From Cunninghamella blakesleeana (lineage: Eukaryota > Mucoromycota > Mucoromycetes > Mucorales > Cunninghamellaceae), in the NCBI GenBank assembly GCA_017871115.1, contig JAFCIZ010000002.1:1509501-1573500 (forward strand): a stretch of 64,000 nt of DNA, in the 5' to 3' direction. Below, in pieces: positions 35,135 to 47,630 of this stretch. Numbering within the stretch: position 1 is the stretch's first letter; the number at the start of each line of letters is the position of its first letter. The position numbers and the translations under genes are program-made. The notes under the pieces were generated by a model, which saw nothing but the letters and a program-made list of their open reading frames with translations, was not told the origin of the DNA and did no database searches.

Positions 35135-36547
35135 TTAAAGTTTAGACGAAGAAACGTTTCGAGACCAAGGAAGACATAAGCATTGTTGTCTAAAAAAATG
35201 CAGAAATATATATAAATACTTGTTAGTTTATTCATTTTTTCTTTATTAAAAATTATGGAATATATATTTACATCTTTTATAATTTTTTTTATTTTTTTTT
35301 ATTTACCTTGTTAATAAAACCAAATCACCTTCTTCATCCCAGAGCCAACCATCCATATCATAACGATTATTTTTTAAAGCATGAGTTACAAAACTAACAT
35401 TAACTCTTTTATTTTTAGGAGAAAGTTTCTTTTTAAATTGAATTTCCATTTGAAGGGTAGCACACCATAATTTTCCGCCAAAGGTATCATCACCTAAGAA
35501 TTTAGGAGGATGAGGAAACATATCACAAATGTAAGGTGTTGATTTCAAATCAATGGGTCGACCTTCTTTGAATTGAATGGCTAAATGAACTTCCATGGGT
35601 TGCATCTTTTCAGGATCATATATATGAGAAGGAGATACTTTAAATTCTAAAATTTCTTCTTTATCATTATCTGGATGGGAAATTAAATTGACATTTGGCC
35701 CCCTTGTGAAATCTTCTGGTAAATCATGATAAGTCGTAACACCGGTTTCATTATCCATATTCCCCATAATAAACATACCACCTACTTTTTCTATGTAATT
35801 TTCGGCTTGATAATCTTCTATTTTTGTTATGGCTTCATTATTGTTCTTGTCTTTATGCTGTTTTATGGCCGCTTTGGAAAAACAATATCCTTTGGAATTC
35901 ACCTTCATATCTTGAATTTCAATCACTAAAGGTTTCTTTTCAGATTTACGAAGGAAAAAACAGTTTAACCCAATTGGATCCACTTGAAATCTATTAGAAT
36001 AATGTTGGGTCATTGCATCAATTAAAATGGAAACCAAATAACCTATTATTATTAAAAATAAAAAGAGAGGATGAACATTAGAATAAATTAAAGAAAAATT
36101 AATTTTGATTTTTTAAAAAAAAATAAAAAAAGGGAACGAATCCTTACCGCCCTAATATGTCGAAAAATGAGCGTATATGGAAAAAAAGAAAAAAGAACAA
36201 AAAAGGATATCAATTAGGTTTATCACATATTTTGATTACAATTATGATTATTTTAATTAAAGTCTAACTTACGTTTGGAGCTTCACCATAAACAAATGGC
36301 TATATGATTAAATAATAATAATAATAATGATAATAATAATAATGATAATAATAATAATGATGGCAAATCAATAATCTATTACATATAATGGATAACTTTT
36401 CTCTCTTTTTTATTCAAAAAAAATAATTACCTCTAAAATTTTTCCAGTATAAAGAGAGTTTCCAGTAGAGGTTTTACCAATAAAAGTTGTTGATGTTCCT
36501 TCATCGAAAACGCTCATAGCTTTATTAGTTTGTTGAGTGTTAAACAT
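35135..36547 (-). CDS. Thioesterase-like (HotDog) protein with a 4-nt micro-exon
   Basis: Five exons: 36547-36431, 36299-36273, 36151-36148 (four bases, GGCG), 36042-35307 and 35189-35135, giving 312 residues. The N-terminus reads STTFIGKTSTGNSLYTGKIL, then PFVYGEAPN, and the micro-exon supplies the glycines of PNGGYLVSILIDAM. PNGGYL is a hallmark of the thioesterase-like superfamily (acyl-CoA thioesterase II-like HotDog proteins). The second HotDog half ends GGKLWCATLQMEIQF and DMDGWLWDEEGDLVLLTR. Without the micro-exon the phase would not close (exon 2 ends in phase 0, exon 4 begins with two bases of a codon). It probably hydrolyses acyl-CoA in cytosol or peroxisome. The C-terminal SKL is a canonical peroxisomal targeting signal (PTS1). 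Confidence 0.85.
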
Positions 36548-37103
36548 TTTTTTTAATATCGATAAAATAAAAATAATAAAGATAAAAAAAAAAAGAAAAA
36601 GAAAAAGAAAAAGAAAGCTGATGGTTTTATAGAAAAAAATTTCACTTGCATTGAGTACTGAGTTTAGATCAACTTTTGATTCATTCTTTTTTTTTTTTGC
36701 AAGGATATCGGTATAATATTTTTTCAAGCACTTGCCAATTATAAAAAATAAATTAATGATCTGTCATGATTTTTTAAGTGATAATCCTAGATAAAAAGTA
36801 AAATAAAATAAATAAATAATATTTGATTAATAAAGATATTTATTTGCATGTTTTTTCTTTTATTATTGCTATTATAAATTTAATCTGATATCATATCAAA
36901 TTATATTATATATTATTTAATCTTCGGCTAAATAATTGTTCATTTTTTGTCCTATTATAAATATTATAAATTTCTGTTTCACCATAAAAAAAGGGATTTT
37001 TAAAAATATTTTTTTTAAAACTCAGGTACATATAGGAGAGAAGAAGTGTTTTATTTTTTATTTATTTATTTATAATTTATTTTTAAAAACATGTCATTTT
37101 TAG
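36548..37103. other. Intergenic between thioesterase start and GATA factor end
   Basis: 556 bp, AT-rich, with the promoter of the thioesterase gene on the left. No coding signal. Confidence 0.5.
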
Positions 37104-38376
37104 CTATGTAGAACGTTGACGACGCCTGATAACGTTTGTTTTCATTGAAATAGGTCTAGTTCCTTGGTGAAGTTTAGCACTAATAATATAAAAAATAAAA
37201 AAATGATAAATATGTACGTAATTAAATAAAACGAAGAACCATGATGATCAATATATATATATATATATATATATATACTTACTATAAACCACAGGCATTA
37301 CATAGAGGTGAACCATTAAATTTATCACGTCTCCATAAGGGTGTTGTCGTTGTACCACAATTAGTACAAAAAGGTAGTGACGGCGATTGATTTAAATCAT
37401 TATCAGCTGGCTGGGTTTTCATCAAATTGGGTATCAAGTGACTTGGTCGAGAAGTATTATGCAATTTCCAACTGTTTATAAATAAATAAAATAAAAATAT
37501 AGAAAATATGAGTTATTTTAATTGAGATAAGAGTTATTTTTTTTTAAATAGAATTATTTTATTTTATCATCGTATATATAGAAATATTAATCAAGATTAG
37601 AAATAAAAAAAGAAAAAAAAAAGATAGAAAAAAAGAAAAACTTACTAGAGGCCACATGCATTACAGAGTGTCTTATCTTGACAACGGCGCCATAGAGGAG
37701 TAGAAAATGTTCCACAATCATCACATATTGTTTTTTCATTTCCATTTGTATTTGATACTGGTAAAGGGTATTTAAAACGATGTTTTTTTTTTTTTTTTTT
37801 GTTGCTGGTTTTTTTAGGGTCTAATGCTAATGATGACGACGATGTTGTTTTTGTTTTTGTTGTTTCATGATAATTATGTGATAAGGAAACTGAATGGGCT
37901 TGGTAATCAAAAAAGCGATTTTTTAATGTACTAGGTGGTAATAATGTAGAATCGTCATCCGTTGTTACATAAATAGCACCGGGCTGTTGCTGTTGCTGGA
38001 AAGTAGAAACGGTAGGAATAATAGTAGTAGTATATTTACAATTAGATGTTAATGCTGATGAGAATGATGATGATATTATACTTGGTACTGGTATAGTTTT
38101 TTGACATTGTTGTATTTGTTGTAATAACAAATTACGTTTATATTGTCGTTCCAATGATTGCAATGATTTCTTTTTTTTGATTGTTTTTTCCTTTTCGAGT
38201 TTTTGGTTTTTCAAATACCATTTTCTCCAAGATATATTTTCTAATCTTGATCCATTTTCTAAAGCATGTTTTATTTTTGTGCAAATTTTCCAAGTTTCGT
38301 GTACCTCATTAATATCTCCATTAGTAGTTGTTAAAATGGTTGAAACTTCTTGTGCTTCCAATAAAATAGGTGCCAT
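37104..38376 (-). CDS. Two-finger GATA transcription factor
   Basis: Three exons: 38376-37646, 37471-37283 and 37179-37104, giving 331 residues. Near residue 50 the block [16 protein letters not shown] resembles the N-terminal DUF1752 region of AreA/Nit2-type nitrogen regulators. Two GATA fingers follow. Finger 1 (218-243) is CDDC, 16 residues, CNAC; finger 2 (279-306) is CTNC, 18 residues, CNAC. Each is followed by the basic helix start ([20 protein letters not shown]). The usual fungal loop is 17 or 18, so finger 1 is short. The fingers are only ~35 residues apart, without the cysteine cluster of siderophore repressors (SreA/Urbs1). Start uncertain: an upstream open frame exists but no phase-compatible donor was found. 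Confidence 0.82.
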
Positions 38377-38787
38377 TAAATAATCATGGATGATTAAACT
38401 ATAAATGAAAAAAATTAAAATAAAATAAAATAAATTGAAGAAAATAAAAAAAAGAAAAATAAAGAAAAAGAAAAAGAGAAGAAAATAAAATAACAAGTAA
38501 GAATTTTTTTAAAAAGAGTTGCATAAAATTATTTTTCCTTTTAGTTTGTACTACTGATGGAATAACCCAATTGATCAGATCAACATCGATTTTGTTTTTT
38601 TCACTCTTTTTCATTTGCCCCTTTTTTATACTGTTCTATTTTCCCATACTAATTTTTTCTTAAAAATATCTGCTCTACTTCACGTGATTATATAACATTT
38701 TTTTTTTTTATATATATACATATTTATTTGATAATTTCATGAGATATTGCGTGTAGAATGATTGATTTTTTTATATTTATTTATATA
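38377..38787. other. Intergenic between GATA factor and uridine-kinase-like gene
   Basis: 411 bp. The first half is an A/T-rich tract continuing the GATA frame upstream. A basic stretch MKKSEKNKIDVDLINWVIPS on the reverse strand (from 38614) might be an upstream exon but could not be joined in phase. Confidence 0.4.
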
Positions 38788-40174
38788 TTACTCAGGAATA
38801 TCTTTATATTTACTTTCAGCTGAAGAGGCTAAAATATCGGTATGATGATGTTTAATAGTTGGTATAGAAGACCCAGTAGTATCATTACTTTCTGTTCTTC
38901 CCATGGAACTGCTTGAGCTTTTAGCTTGTGCACGCAAATGATCATCCAAATGATGTTCTAAAACTTGTAATGCAGCTGTGTTTTTATAACCTCGAGGGAT
39001 AATAATATCACTGTATTTTTTACTCTAATATATATATATATATATATATACAAATATGTATCCAAATAAACATATATTAAAAATATTTACACTTTTGTTT
39101 ACTAATACATTGCTATTATTATCACCCTTATTATTATTATTATACTTACAGGTGCAATAAATTCATCAAACATTGGTTTCACAAAATTAACATATTCATT
39201 CAATACATCCTTTATAGGCATAATACGACCATCACCTTCAGTTAATTTCTTGACTATATAACATAATATTCACAATAATAATAATTTAATTATATAGTAA
39301 TAAATGTTAATCCTCACCCTCTTTGTCTTCACTATCCTATTCATTCATATCTATATAAATATATGCATGGCTACACATACCTCTACTAATTAACCTTTGG
39401 TCACTATCGACATCGACAAATACCTTCATAAACATCAAATCTCTAATTTTTTTTGAATATAGTACTAATGTTCCTTCCAATAAAATAATATCTACAGCTT
39501 CAATCCGACGAGTAGCGATCCTAAATGATAATAATAACAATAATTATAAAATAGAACGATAACCATTTATTAATATTTAACAATAATAATAATAATATAT
39601 ATTATGAGTATAATTATCATTTTTTACACTTACTTTTGATGTTTTGAATGATCCCATACTGGTATATCCACAGGTTGTCGCTGTAAAAGTAATTTTAATG
39701 TTGATTCTAATAAATCAAAATCAAAAGCGTCTACAAACCAACATTTACACATAAACATTAATATAAAAACCGCTATATAATATGTTTTTATCCCTCTCTA
39801 TTTCTATACGTATTATTTTACCTGGATGATCCAAATTATATTCCCCTGAGTCAAAAAGCTTCTTTTCTTCTGGTGTTGTAAGTTCGCGATAGTAATCGTT
39901 CAAACTAAGGATTGCTACTTTAGTTTTATTATCACCACCAAACTTGTTCTTAAGAATTTCACAAATTTGAAACTATATTAAATAATAATAATAGTATATA
40001 TTAGTATATAATACTAGTAATAATAATAATAATAATAATAATAAATAGACTAGCATAAATTTCTTTTTTTACCTTTGAAGCTTGAGCACCACCGCCAATA
40101 CCAACGATCATGGCGTTTTGTAAAGAAAATTTAAAATAACTAGGATCAGCATATGCGGTTGGATCTATAGACAT
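38788..40174 (-). CDS. Uridine-kinase-like protein with degenerate P-loop
   Basis: Six exons: 40174-40073, 39972-39822, 39730-39634, 39520-39381, 39253-39150 and 39024-38788, giving 276 residues, the usual length of uridine-cytidine kinases. Conserved pieces are ILSLNDYYRELT, YNLDHPDAFDFDLL, IPVWDHSKH, VDIILLEGTLVLYS, MKVFVDVDSDQRLISR, VKPMFDEFIAPSKKYSDIII and IPRG. The Walker A site, normally GxSGGxASGKS/T, reads GIGGGAQASKF (25-35): the Gly before the Lys is Ser and the following Ser/Thr is Phe. No alternative splice restores it. It may be a divergent or regulatory kinase paralogue. It is transcribed away from the Whi3-like gene. Confidence 0.85.
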
Positions 40175-40921
40175 GATTTATTATATATGTATTTATTTAT
40201 AAAAGTACAATAAAATATTTTATACAAGTGAGAAAAAAAAATTTGAGAGAAAAAGAAGCCTATTAAAATTTGGGTTTATGGTCATGGAACTTTTTTTATT
40301 TATTTTTTTAAAACTCAGTTTTCTTATAAAAAATTTTTTTCGTTTTTTATAATAACGAAAAAGGACTTCTTCCGAGAATCAATTTTTAAAAAAAACGGGT
40401 ATTATTAATAAAAATATTCTTATTTTTTTTAAAGCACATAATGAAGACATATATATATATCAATTATGTCATGTTTTTTTCTTGACTCCATTTGTCTCTT
40501 TTATAAAAAAAATTTTTAACCTTTTTCGTTCAATTGGGTAGTTCGATTGTCGGGGTTTAATTTTAAAAATTCCATCTATTTTTTTTTTTTAATTCAAACA
40601 CTTTTACTTTCTTTTTTTCTTCTCTTTCCCTTTTTCTTTTTTTTTAACTTTTTTACTATTTGGTTTCTTTCATTCTCTTTCTCTTTCACTCTTTTATTAT
40701 TTTTTATTATTTTATTTATTATATTACTGTAAAAGTCATATAACCTGAATAATAATTTAAAAAATTATAAGAGAAGAAAGTACCATTTCCCCTTTTTTTT
40801 TTTTTTTCCTTTCTTACTCTTCATAAATTTATATTCTATTCATATTGTTTTCTATTCTTTTATTATTACTATTTTACATATAATATTCTACCTTCTTTTA
40901 CTATATATATCTTGAAGAAAA
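40175..40921. promoter_or_regulatory. Shared upstream region of uridine-kinase-like and Whi3-like genes
   Basis: 747 bp between divergent starts. A long pyrimidine-rich block (40565-40725) precedes the Whi3-like gene and probably forms its promoter/leader. No uORF of note. Confidence 0.5.
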
Positions 40922-42997
40922 ATGATGATAAGTGAACCTACTAGCATTAACAATGCATCCTTATTCTCAACTTCATTAGATATGAGAATTCATCCACTTT
41001 CAGCTTCACCAGCCACAAATGCATTTTTCCAAACAGGAGCTAATTTACCGCTTACCGATGATGTTACAACTATCTTTGTTGTTGGATTCCCTGATGATAT
41101 GACTGAGAGAGAATTTCAAAATATGTTTACTTTTTGTCCTGGTTTTGAAGCTGCTTCTTTAAAATGGCATTGTAAAGATCAAGATGACGATAACTCTGTT
41201 GGCTCCAACGGTGGAAAAAAGCAAATGGTAAATAAATAAATAAATAATCATAATCATAGTATTATAAATAAAATTAGAAAAATAAAAATAGGATATTTAT
41301 ATATTGGCATGGTTTCTAATTATTATTATTATTATTATTTTAATTTATAGATTGGATTTGCAAGATTTCGTACTCGATTAGAAGCTATAGAAGCAGTAGA
41401 TGTTCTAAGTGGTAAAAAAGTAGATCAAGAAAAAGGCGCAATATTAAAAGCAGAAATGGCAAAGAAAAATTTACATATTAAAAGAGGATCCGTAGCACCT
41501 ATTAATAATACTTTACTTCCAACTAATGCATTACAACAACAACAACAACCATCATCATCCATAATAGCATCATCATCATCTACATCATCTTCTATTTTAC
41601 CTTTTACATCATCTACAACAAATACCTCTAGTCCATCTACAGCAACATTCGTGTCAGGTGGTAATTCGTCAAATGCTACTACAACACCTACTCATACTGG
41701 TACAGTAAATTCAGTACTCCCATTAAATGATTCAATTGGAGAAGGTACAATGAGTCTTTTATCTAAAAAATTAGGCCGTCATTCTACAGCAGCAACAACG
41801 GGTAGCACAACTACTACGAATTTAACTGCCACCTCTACAGCTACTAATAGCAACATACCAAATAGAGTTTATGATGCTTTTTCACCTTTACCAAGCGATT
41901 TATTATCACCTGCAGATTATAAAAATGATCCTTTTATTATGAACGACCCTTTTACTTGCTCAACACCGACTACACCTATTTTTGCAGATGCATTATTTGG
42001 AAACTTAAGATCAAATTCATTTGATGCTCGTCATCACGATATGGGCCTTATGTCACCTCCAAGACATTTCAGCATTAGTCATAATAATAATAACAGCAAT
42101 AATAATAACGTTAATATTAATAATTCCCTTGGTATGTTGAACCATCATTCTCATTCTCATCATCAGCAAAATAATAATAACAGTAATAACAATAATAATT
42201 TAATAATGGGCCCTTCACCATTATCTACAACAACTACATTTGCTACTCAACACCATCAACCATTCGGAGATGAAGATACATTTAATTATTTATCAAAATC
42301 ATCACCTGTATCTAACGATCGTTTATTTAGTACATCTCCAGTCTTTGAAGATATTCTTTCATCGCGAATGGGTTCTTTAACAATGCAAGCTAATAATTTA
42401 ACGGACTTAAGATCACCTAGCATTTCCTCTATTTATCGCCCTTCTAATCCAGCTGATCAAAACCCACCGTAAGTTTTATATTATAATGAAAAAAGATAGG
42501 AGGTGTTCATAAAAGGATAGATTGTTAATATAATATGATTCGCTTTTTATTTTTTATTTCTTTTTAATAGATGTAATACTTTATATGTTGGCAATTTACC
42601 ACCTAATACTAATGAAGATGAATTAAGACAATTATTCAATCAGTGTCGTGGATATAAACGTATGTGTTTCCGTAATAAACCCCAAGGCCCTATGTGTTTT
42701 GTAGAATTTGATGATGTAGTATTAGCTACGCAAGCGCTGAACGAACACCAAGGCCATTGTTTAACTACATCTATCAAAGGTGGAATCCGTTTATCTTTTA
42801 GTAAAAATCCTTTATTCATTAAAGGTCCTGCAACTTCTACATCAAGTACCATTAATCCATTAGCTACTACTACTCCTACTCCTACTACTCCTACTACTTC
42901 TATTAATAACAATAGCAGTGTAACAAACACCACTACTACCAATACCATGACAAATAACAACAATACGACAAATACAGCTGCTATTAACAATAACTAA
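40922..42997 (+). CDS. WHI3: Whi3-like RNA-binding protein (two RRMs)
   Basis: Three exons: 40922-41227, 41351-42468 and 42571-42997, giving 616 residues. RRM1 (~47-140) begins [20 protein letters not shown] and includes [19 protein letters not shown]. The middle is Ser/Thr/Asn-rich with a His-rich patch. RRM2 (~475-560) begins [20 protein letters not shown], with [18 protein letters not shown] and [16 protein letters not shown]2 closely follows the Whi3/ScoNRRM pattern. In yeasts and Ashbya Whi3 binds cyclin mRNAs and forms condensates through its low-complexity part. The Asn/Gln-rich linker here would allow similar behaviour. The C-terminal tail after RRM2 is Thr/Asn-rich. Confidence 0.88.
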
Positions 42998-43376
42998 AGG
43001 AATAGTTTTGATCCACACATTTAATCTATTATTTATTACTGTACTTTTTTTCTCTTACATATTATTCTGATTCATTTATGCATCCCATCCTTTTATTATA
43101 TTACAGTTTAAACATCACTTTATCATTTATATTTCTTTTTCATTTAATTATATATATATATTCTCCTTCCCATTTACTGGCACATAACTATGGTATTAAA
43201 AAACATATATATATATGTCTATGTATATGACAAAAAAAAGTTAAAAAAACGATTGGATGAAAAAAAAAAAAAAAAAAACGAAAAAAAGAAAAAAGAAAAA
43301 AAATGACAAGGAAATACTTTTTTTTTTTTTTTATTTTCAACCTTTTTTCATATTATTTATTGCATACTCTACTATA

Positions 43377-43432
<56 letters not shown>

Positions 43433-44144
43433 TATCATACTTTTGTACTGACATCACTCTAAAATATTAACTCTATTTTTTACTACTTCATTTTTTACAT
43501 ATTCATATAAATATATAAACATATATAAAAAAATTCATTAGTTTATTATTATTGTTATAGAATTATTGCTATTATTATTATTACTTTCATTATTATTATT
43601 ACCATTATAATTAGTATATTTGATGTCAAATAAAGTTTATTCCATTTATCATTTTTACATATAAATTCTATAAAATTTTCAGCTAAACTTTATTTTTTTT
43701 TTCCATGTTTTGAAACATATGCTATAAGGGAAAGAAAAAAAAAAATTTGATCACCTGTTTCATTGTTAGTAACTCATATACATTTATTTATTAAAAATAA
43801 AAATTATAAATATATTGGAGATTTATTCCAAAAAAATTAAAAAAATGGAATAGGAACATATGTAAAAAATAATATAAAAAAACTGATAACAAAACTTGAT
43901 TTTTGATATTACTTGAAAATTACATAAAACCCCTTAAAGACTGCTAAAACCATTACCAATATCATTTGTCATCAACCTAATATAGTAATTAGTATTACGA
44001 TATAAAAAAATGTATCACAAATACCAAATAAACTTTTTTCATATAAATAATGAGATCTTTTTCGATTTTCCTTTTTCTTTTTCTTTTTTAACTTTAAACA
44101 CACACTTTATCTTTTTTAATTTTTTGATTTATAACAATATTATT
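42998..44144. other. Intergenic with (ATT)n microsatellite
   Basis: 1.15 kb. A near-perfect (ATT)n run of about 17 units spans 43379-43430, preceded by A-runs and T-runs (43260-43335). No coding signal outside these tracts. Confidence 0.6.
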
Positions 44145-45834
44145 ATGCGAGTTGTCATTATTGGCGGTAGTTATGGTGGTTTTGCAGTTGCTAAAGCCTT
44201 GGAAAAGCAATTCAATGATAAAGTTGAAATTATTATCGTCGAAAGACGAACACACTTTTATCATGCTGTAGGCGGTTTACGTGCTGCTGTGTTTGGTTTA
44301 GATGATCAAGTTTTTATTCCTTATGATAAATTATTTAAATTATCTACCAATAAAGTGATTCACGCTAAAGCTATCCATTTTGATGAAAAATCTGTCACCC
44401 TGGATAAATCTGTTGATGGGTTCGGTGATTCAATTAACTTTGACTTTTTGGTACGCATGTAAAAAATAATTAATTTTATAATCCTTTCACTCTCTCACAA
44501 TCTATTCTTTCTTCTCTTTTTTTATAAAATAGATTTTGGCTACTGGAACATTATATCCTAGTCCTGCTAAAATATATGCTGATACATTAGAAGAAGGAAA
44601 AACGCAACTTAATCGTATTCAACAACAAGTAAAAGAAGCCAGAAACATTTTAATAATTGGAGGTGGACCTGTGGTAAAACTATACACATGTTATCATTAT
44701 TATTATCATTATTAATATTCCTAAAATAAGAAATACAAGTACCTTATATTTCATATAATAACCCCATTCTCCTTGTTTATTATTATAGGGCATTGAATTT
44801 GCTGGCGAAATCATAGATAAATACAAAGACGAAAAAAAAATTACACTTATTCATAATAATGACCAACTTGGACAAGCTTCATATTTAAATAAAAAAGCCA
44901 GCAAAAATCTTTTATCTATATTAAAATCCAATAATGTTAAAGTTCTTTTAAATGATCGTGTGGATTTACCTTCCACATCCGACAGTGTTTTTCAACCTAA
45001 AGAACCCTTACCAAAAACAAAAAATGGTGTGGATTTAAATGATATTGATTTGGTTTTATTGGCATTTGGTAATCGACCTAATGTAAGCCTTGTTCAAGAA
45101 AGTTATCCAGATGCTATCCATGAAAATGGCTATGTCAAAGTAAAACCTACTTTACAAATCGACCATCCCTCTTTATCTTTATCTAAAAATGTGTTTGTTA
45201 TCGGTGATGCAGCTGCTTTGAATGAGAATAAAATGGCTTTTCACACAATAGGCCATTCTGCTGTGGTAACTGAAAACATTTCTCGTCTTGTCAAAAATCC
45301 ATCTACAACAGATCTTAAACAATATAAAAATAATATTGATGCTATCGTTATTCCATTTGGCAAGGTAAAAATCAAAAAAAAAAAAAAAAAAAAAAAAGGA
45401 AAATGAGAAACACACTTTATATTTTCTCTTATTTTATTCATTTTTAATATTATTATTATTATTTATTTATAACTATTTAGAAACAAGGTGTATCTCAATT
45501 ACCATTGGGCATTGTTGCTGGAAATTGGTTTACTAGTCTTTTAAAAGGAAAAACATTATTCTATGATAGATATTGGAAAGAATTTAATCAGCCTGTACCA
45601 AGGTAAAATAAATAAATCAGTGAAAAATAAAAAAATATAAAATATAAAACAAGAAGGATGAAAAAAACGAAGGAAAAAAAAAAAAGAATTGTTAATAATT
45701 TTCTTTTATATTTTGGAGTAAGCTCGATTAGTTCTTCATCATCTTCGACATCAAACAATTTTATATATTATATCGGCGCATTTGCTATTATTGGATTTGC
45801 AGTTATTTTTTATCAACATAATTTTATTAAATAA
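44145..45834 (+). CDS. FSP1/AIFM2-like FAD/NAD(P)H oxidoreductase, tail-anchored
   Basis: Five exons: 44145-44450, 44533-44673, 44789-45364, 45481-45602 and 45723-45834, giving 418 residues. The FAD-binding motif VVIIGGSYGGFAVAKAL (3-19), the ATG-type motif ILATGTLYPSP (103-113), the NAD(P)-binding motif ILIIGGGPVGIEFAGEI and the second FAD motif NVFVIGDAAA are all intact, as in AMID/FSP1 and Ndi-like proteins. A Ser-rich linker and one hydrophobic segment near the end (IYYIGAFAIIGFAVIFY) form a tail anchor. Animal FSP1 reduces CoQ at membranes after N-myristoylation; this N-terminus is MRV, so a tail anchor would replace the lipid. The last acceptor (gtaag|CTCG) has a weak pyrimidine tract. 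Confidence 0.88.
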
Positions 45835-46470
45835 TTTTATTACTTACTACTTACTATATATTTTATTTTTCCTGAAATAAAAGTATACCTTTTTGCAATT
45901 AATTAAATTAAAGAATAAACATAATAAATTTTAATACAAAAAAATAAAAATAGTAGTAATTCTATGTATACGTCAATTGATTAATTAAATCATATATTTT
46001 TGATGCTGTGATCAAAAACTAAAATATAAAAATGAATGAATTAAAGAATGAGTAAGATAATATAAAAAAATGTAATATAAAATTACTATCATTTCGTTTG
46101 CATTATAAAATTGATTAGCTAATTGACAGAAGCTCGTTTATTTTAATTTATAAAATGTTATATAATTCAAATATTAACTCTATCCCTTCGTTTAGAGGTC
46201 ATATTAATTTTTTAAAAAAATATAGCAATAATACATGACCCTCTAAAACAAAAAACTTGGGACTGGAATGGATTTCCTTTAAAAAGTTCTAAAAAAATAG
46301 TGAATGATAGATTACCTTTAAAATTGAGATTCCGCGTATATATAAATAATAAATTTTGATTAATTTTTTTTTTTGTTCTTTTCTCATTCCTCTTTCACTT
46401 ATACATATATATATATATATATATATATTGATATATTATATTATATTAATAGATACATACCACATAAATC
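45835..46470. other. Intergenic, AT-rich
   Basis: 636 bp. A (TA)n run (about 46402-46428) lies just upstream of the RPAIN start. Nothing else seen. Confidence 0.5.
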
Positions 46471-47399
46471 ATGTCTTACTTAATATCAAATAGAAAAGCA
46501 GTAAGAGATACACCTAAAGAAAGACAAAACATATGGAGGAATAAGTTTAGATCTCAGTGTGAAGAACGAGTAAAACAAGCAAGACAACAACAAATAGAAT
46601 CAAGGCGTCAAGATAAAGTAAAATATATAGATAAAAAAGAAGTATATTCATAAAATATATTCTTGAATGGCAGTGCAAACTCTTCCATATTATTTTATTA
46701 AATCATTTATTATACCTATTATTAATTTTGTTTTTTAATCGCAAGTGGCTAAGCAACATTATATTACAAGAATGGCAGCAGTTTCAAAAGGAACACGAAG
46801 AAGCATTTAAACAAGAAGAATATAATGTTTATACTGATATAGAAGCTATGATTGAAGAAAGTTTAAATGGTTTGTCACTTAATACATATATATAATACTA
46901 TAAATAGTAATATTTCAACAACATATTTATTATATTATATTATATTATTTTATCTAGTATCTAATAAGGAGGATGATTATGCACAATATGAAGAATATGA
47001 AAGATTACAACAAGATGAATTAGAAATGGCTATACAAAGTTTTGAAAACTCAAATCATCCAAATTTAATATGTATGAAGTGTCAACACCTTTCACCGTTT
47101 ATTGAAATAAATGATGGATATCGATGCTCTCTATGTAACTATCATATTAAAAATAAGGTAAGAAAATTCGCTTATTTATCAATAATGTAATTTAAAAAGA
47201 ATATGGTTATATATAAATCAAAACATACTAAAATGTATATAATTATTTTATATATGATTAGGTATTTCGAGATATACAATCGTCAATTGAAACTCATTCA
47301 GCTACATGCCAAAATGGTATTGCTTTCACTATAGAGCCTGGTAATGAAAGCAATATACTAGGTTTTTGTAATGATTGTGATTTATGGGTTATATTTTAA
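46471..47399 (+). CDS. RPAIN: RPA-interacting protein (RPAIN)
   Basis: Four exons: 46471-46617, 46746-46869, 46958-47157 and 47262-47399, giving 202 residues. The N-terminus has a basic helix (WRNKFRSQCEERVKQARQQ), the middle is acidic (EDDYAQYEEYERLQQDELE), and the C-terminus is a zinc-binding domain with CMKC, CSLC, a His/Cys pair in THSATC and FCNDC. This three-part layout matches RPAIN, which carries replication protein A into the nucleus. Exon 2 uses a non-consensus donor (AATG|gtttgt), accepted because only this keeps phase with the SNKEDDY exon. Confidence 0.85.
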
Positions 47400-47630
47400 A
47401 TGAAAAACAAAAACTTTTTATTATATCCCACTACAATTGGTATTAGTTTTAATAGTACTATGCGTAGGGCTATATAAACTATTTTGTTTTTTTAAAAAAT
47501 TCACTGTACATAAAAATCTGATTTTTAAATTTTATTTTTTTCGTCTTTTTCGTTTCCATTTTTTTTTAAAAAATATAAATGTATGTATAACTTAATCTTA
47601 TTCTTTACATTATATTCAATTTAAATAAGA

